A DNA stretch of 6,134 bases from Candidatus Gastranaerophilales bacterium (GTDB lineage Bacteria; Cyanobacteriota; Vampirovibrionia; Gastranaerophilales; CAJFVJ01): assembly GCA_028694275.1 (NCBI GenBank), contig JAQUTS010000106.1, positions 1 through 6,134 of the forward strand, written 5' to 3'. The position numbers were made by a program, and so were the translations under genes. Shown one piece after another: positions 5,411 through 6,134 of the stretch. Position 1 is the stretch's first letter; each line of letters begins with the position of its first letter. Under the pieces are notes generated by a model. The model made no database searches. It worked only from the letters and a program-made list of their open reading frames with translations, and was not told the origin of the DNA.

Positions 5411-6134
5411 ATGGATAATATATGGCAAAAATATGCCAAAGTACTGGTTGAATATTCAACAGACGTACAAAAAGGTGACCTTGTAATCATAAGATCAGAA
5501 TCACAAGCTCAACCTTTAATCAAAGCTGTTTATGAAGAAGTAGTGAAAAAAGGTGCGTACCCTATTTGCAAAATCTCCATCCCAGGGCTTGCTGAGAGTT
5601 ATTTCAAATACGCATCGGATGAACAACTCGAGTTTGTTGACCCTTTCACCAAGTACGAATACGAAAAAGCGAACAAATTTATCTCAATAGGAGCTCCATA
5701 CAATACAAAAAACATGGCAAAAGTTCCATCTGAAAAAGTTGCCAAAAGATCAAGCGCAAATCAGCCGTTATCAAAGCTTTTGCTTGAACGCTCGGCAAAA
5801 AAAGAACTCAGCTGGGTAATCTGCAACTTCCCGACAGAATCACTTGCGCAAGAAGGCAAAATGTCTTTGGATGATTATACTGATTTCTTGCTCAAAGCTT
5901 GCTATCTGTATGAACAAGACCCTGTTGCAGAATGGAAAAAAATCGGAGAAATGCAAGAAAGACTAGTCGAATACCTGAATAAAACATCCAAAATCAGATA
6001 TGTCGGAGAAAAAACAGATATCACATTTTCAACCGAAGGCAGAAAATGGATAAGCTGCTCAGGCCTCAATAACTTCCCTGACGGCGAGATTTTTACCTCA
6101 CCGGTTGAAGACTCTGCAGAAGGCGAAATCTACT
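5411..6134 (+). CDS. M29-family aminopeptidase (AmpS/AmpT type), 3' end outside the window
   Basis: Metal-dependent, cytoplasmic aminopeptidase of MEROPS family M29, which removes N-terminal residues from peptides. The visible 241 residues are the N-terminal domain and the start of the catalytic domain. The N-terminus (WQKYAKVLVEYSTDVQKGDLVIIRSE) and the stretch GRKWISCSGLNNFPDGEIFTSPVEDSAEG (from about residue 208) are typical of the family. Glu226 in PDGEIFTSP aligns, from memory of the family, with the first metal-binding Glu of T. aquaticus AmpT. The other expected ligands (a second Glu, two His, an Asp) lie beyond the window, so activity cannot be judged. The whole protein is expected to be about 370-410 residues. 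It has its own promoter and is separated from the upstream gene by a terminator, so no functional link to it is implied. Confidence 0.92.
   Translation, partial: MDNIWQKYAKVLVEYSTDVQKGDLVIIRSESQAQPLIKAVYEEVVKKGAYPICKISIPGLAESYFKYASDEQLEFVDPFTKYEYEKANKFISIGAPYNTKNMAKVPSEKVAKRSSANQPLSKLLLERSAKKELSWVICNFPTESLAQEGKMSLDDYTDFLLKACYLYEQDPVAEWKKIGEMQERLVEYLNKTSKIRYVGEKTDITFSTEGRKWISCSGLNNFPDGEIFTSPVEDSAEGEIY

Overview
This AT-rich bacterial window holds two divergent transcription units separated by a 355-bp intergenic region, and two of its five genes are cut by the window ends. On the minus strand, read right to left, lies a tightly packed set of three genes: dgt (dNTP triphosphohydrolase), dnaG (primase) and rpoD (primary sigma factor, 3' part outside the window). 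On the plus strand is a 447-residue GAF plus HD-GYP-like protein, closed by a strong intrinsic terminator. A second plus-strand gene follows with its own promoter: an M29-family metallo-aminopeptidase, cut at the right edge.

The minus-strand unit is a form of the classical 'macromolecular synthesis' operon (initiation of DNA replication plus initiation of transcription), with dgt in first position where rpsU stands in E. coli. All junctions overlap: dgt stop and dnaG start share one base (TGATG), and the rpoD start lies inside the last codons of dnaG with its Shine-Dalgarno also inside dnaG. A single extended -10 promoter (TGTTATAAT) precedes dgt. The unit therefore couples dNTP pool control, primer synthesis and the housekeeping sigma factor.

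The most unusual gene is the plus-strand HD-GYP-like protein. Its C-terminal domain aligns along its whole length with c-di-GMP phosphodiesterases of the HD-GYP type, but the signature residues are replaced: HD is Gln-Asn, GYP is GEP, and one His of the paired His motif is Lys. Four of the expected metal ligands remain. It looks like a pseudo-enzyme or a strongly diverged sensor/scaffold behind a GAF domain. Its upstream region contains an 18-bp near-perfect dyad and several smaller inverted repeats.

Organism: AT-rich, standard genetic code, good Shine-Dalgarno sites and a dgt-dnaG-rpoD order. This fits low-GC Bacillota (Clostridia-like) or the non-photosynthetic cyanobacterial relatives (Melainabacteria/Gastranaerophilales). 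I lean to the latter from the general look of the proteins, but this is a weak inference. No mobile element, CRISPR array, tRNA or rRNA is visible; the region looks like ordinary chromosome core apart from the diverged HD-GYP protein.
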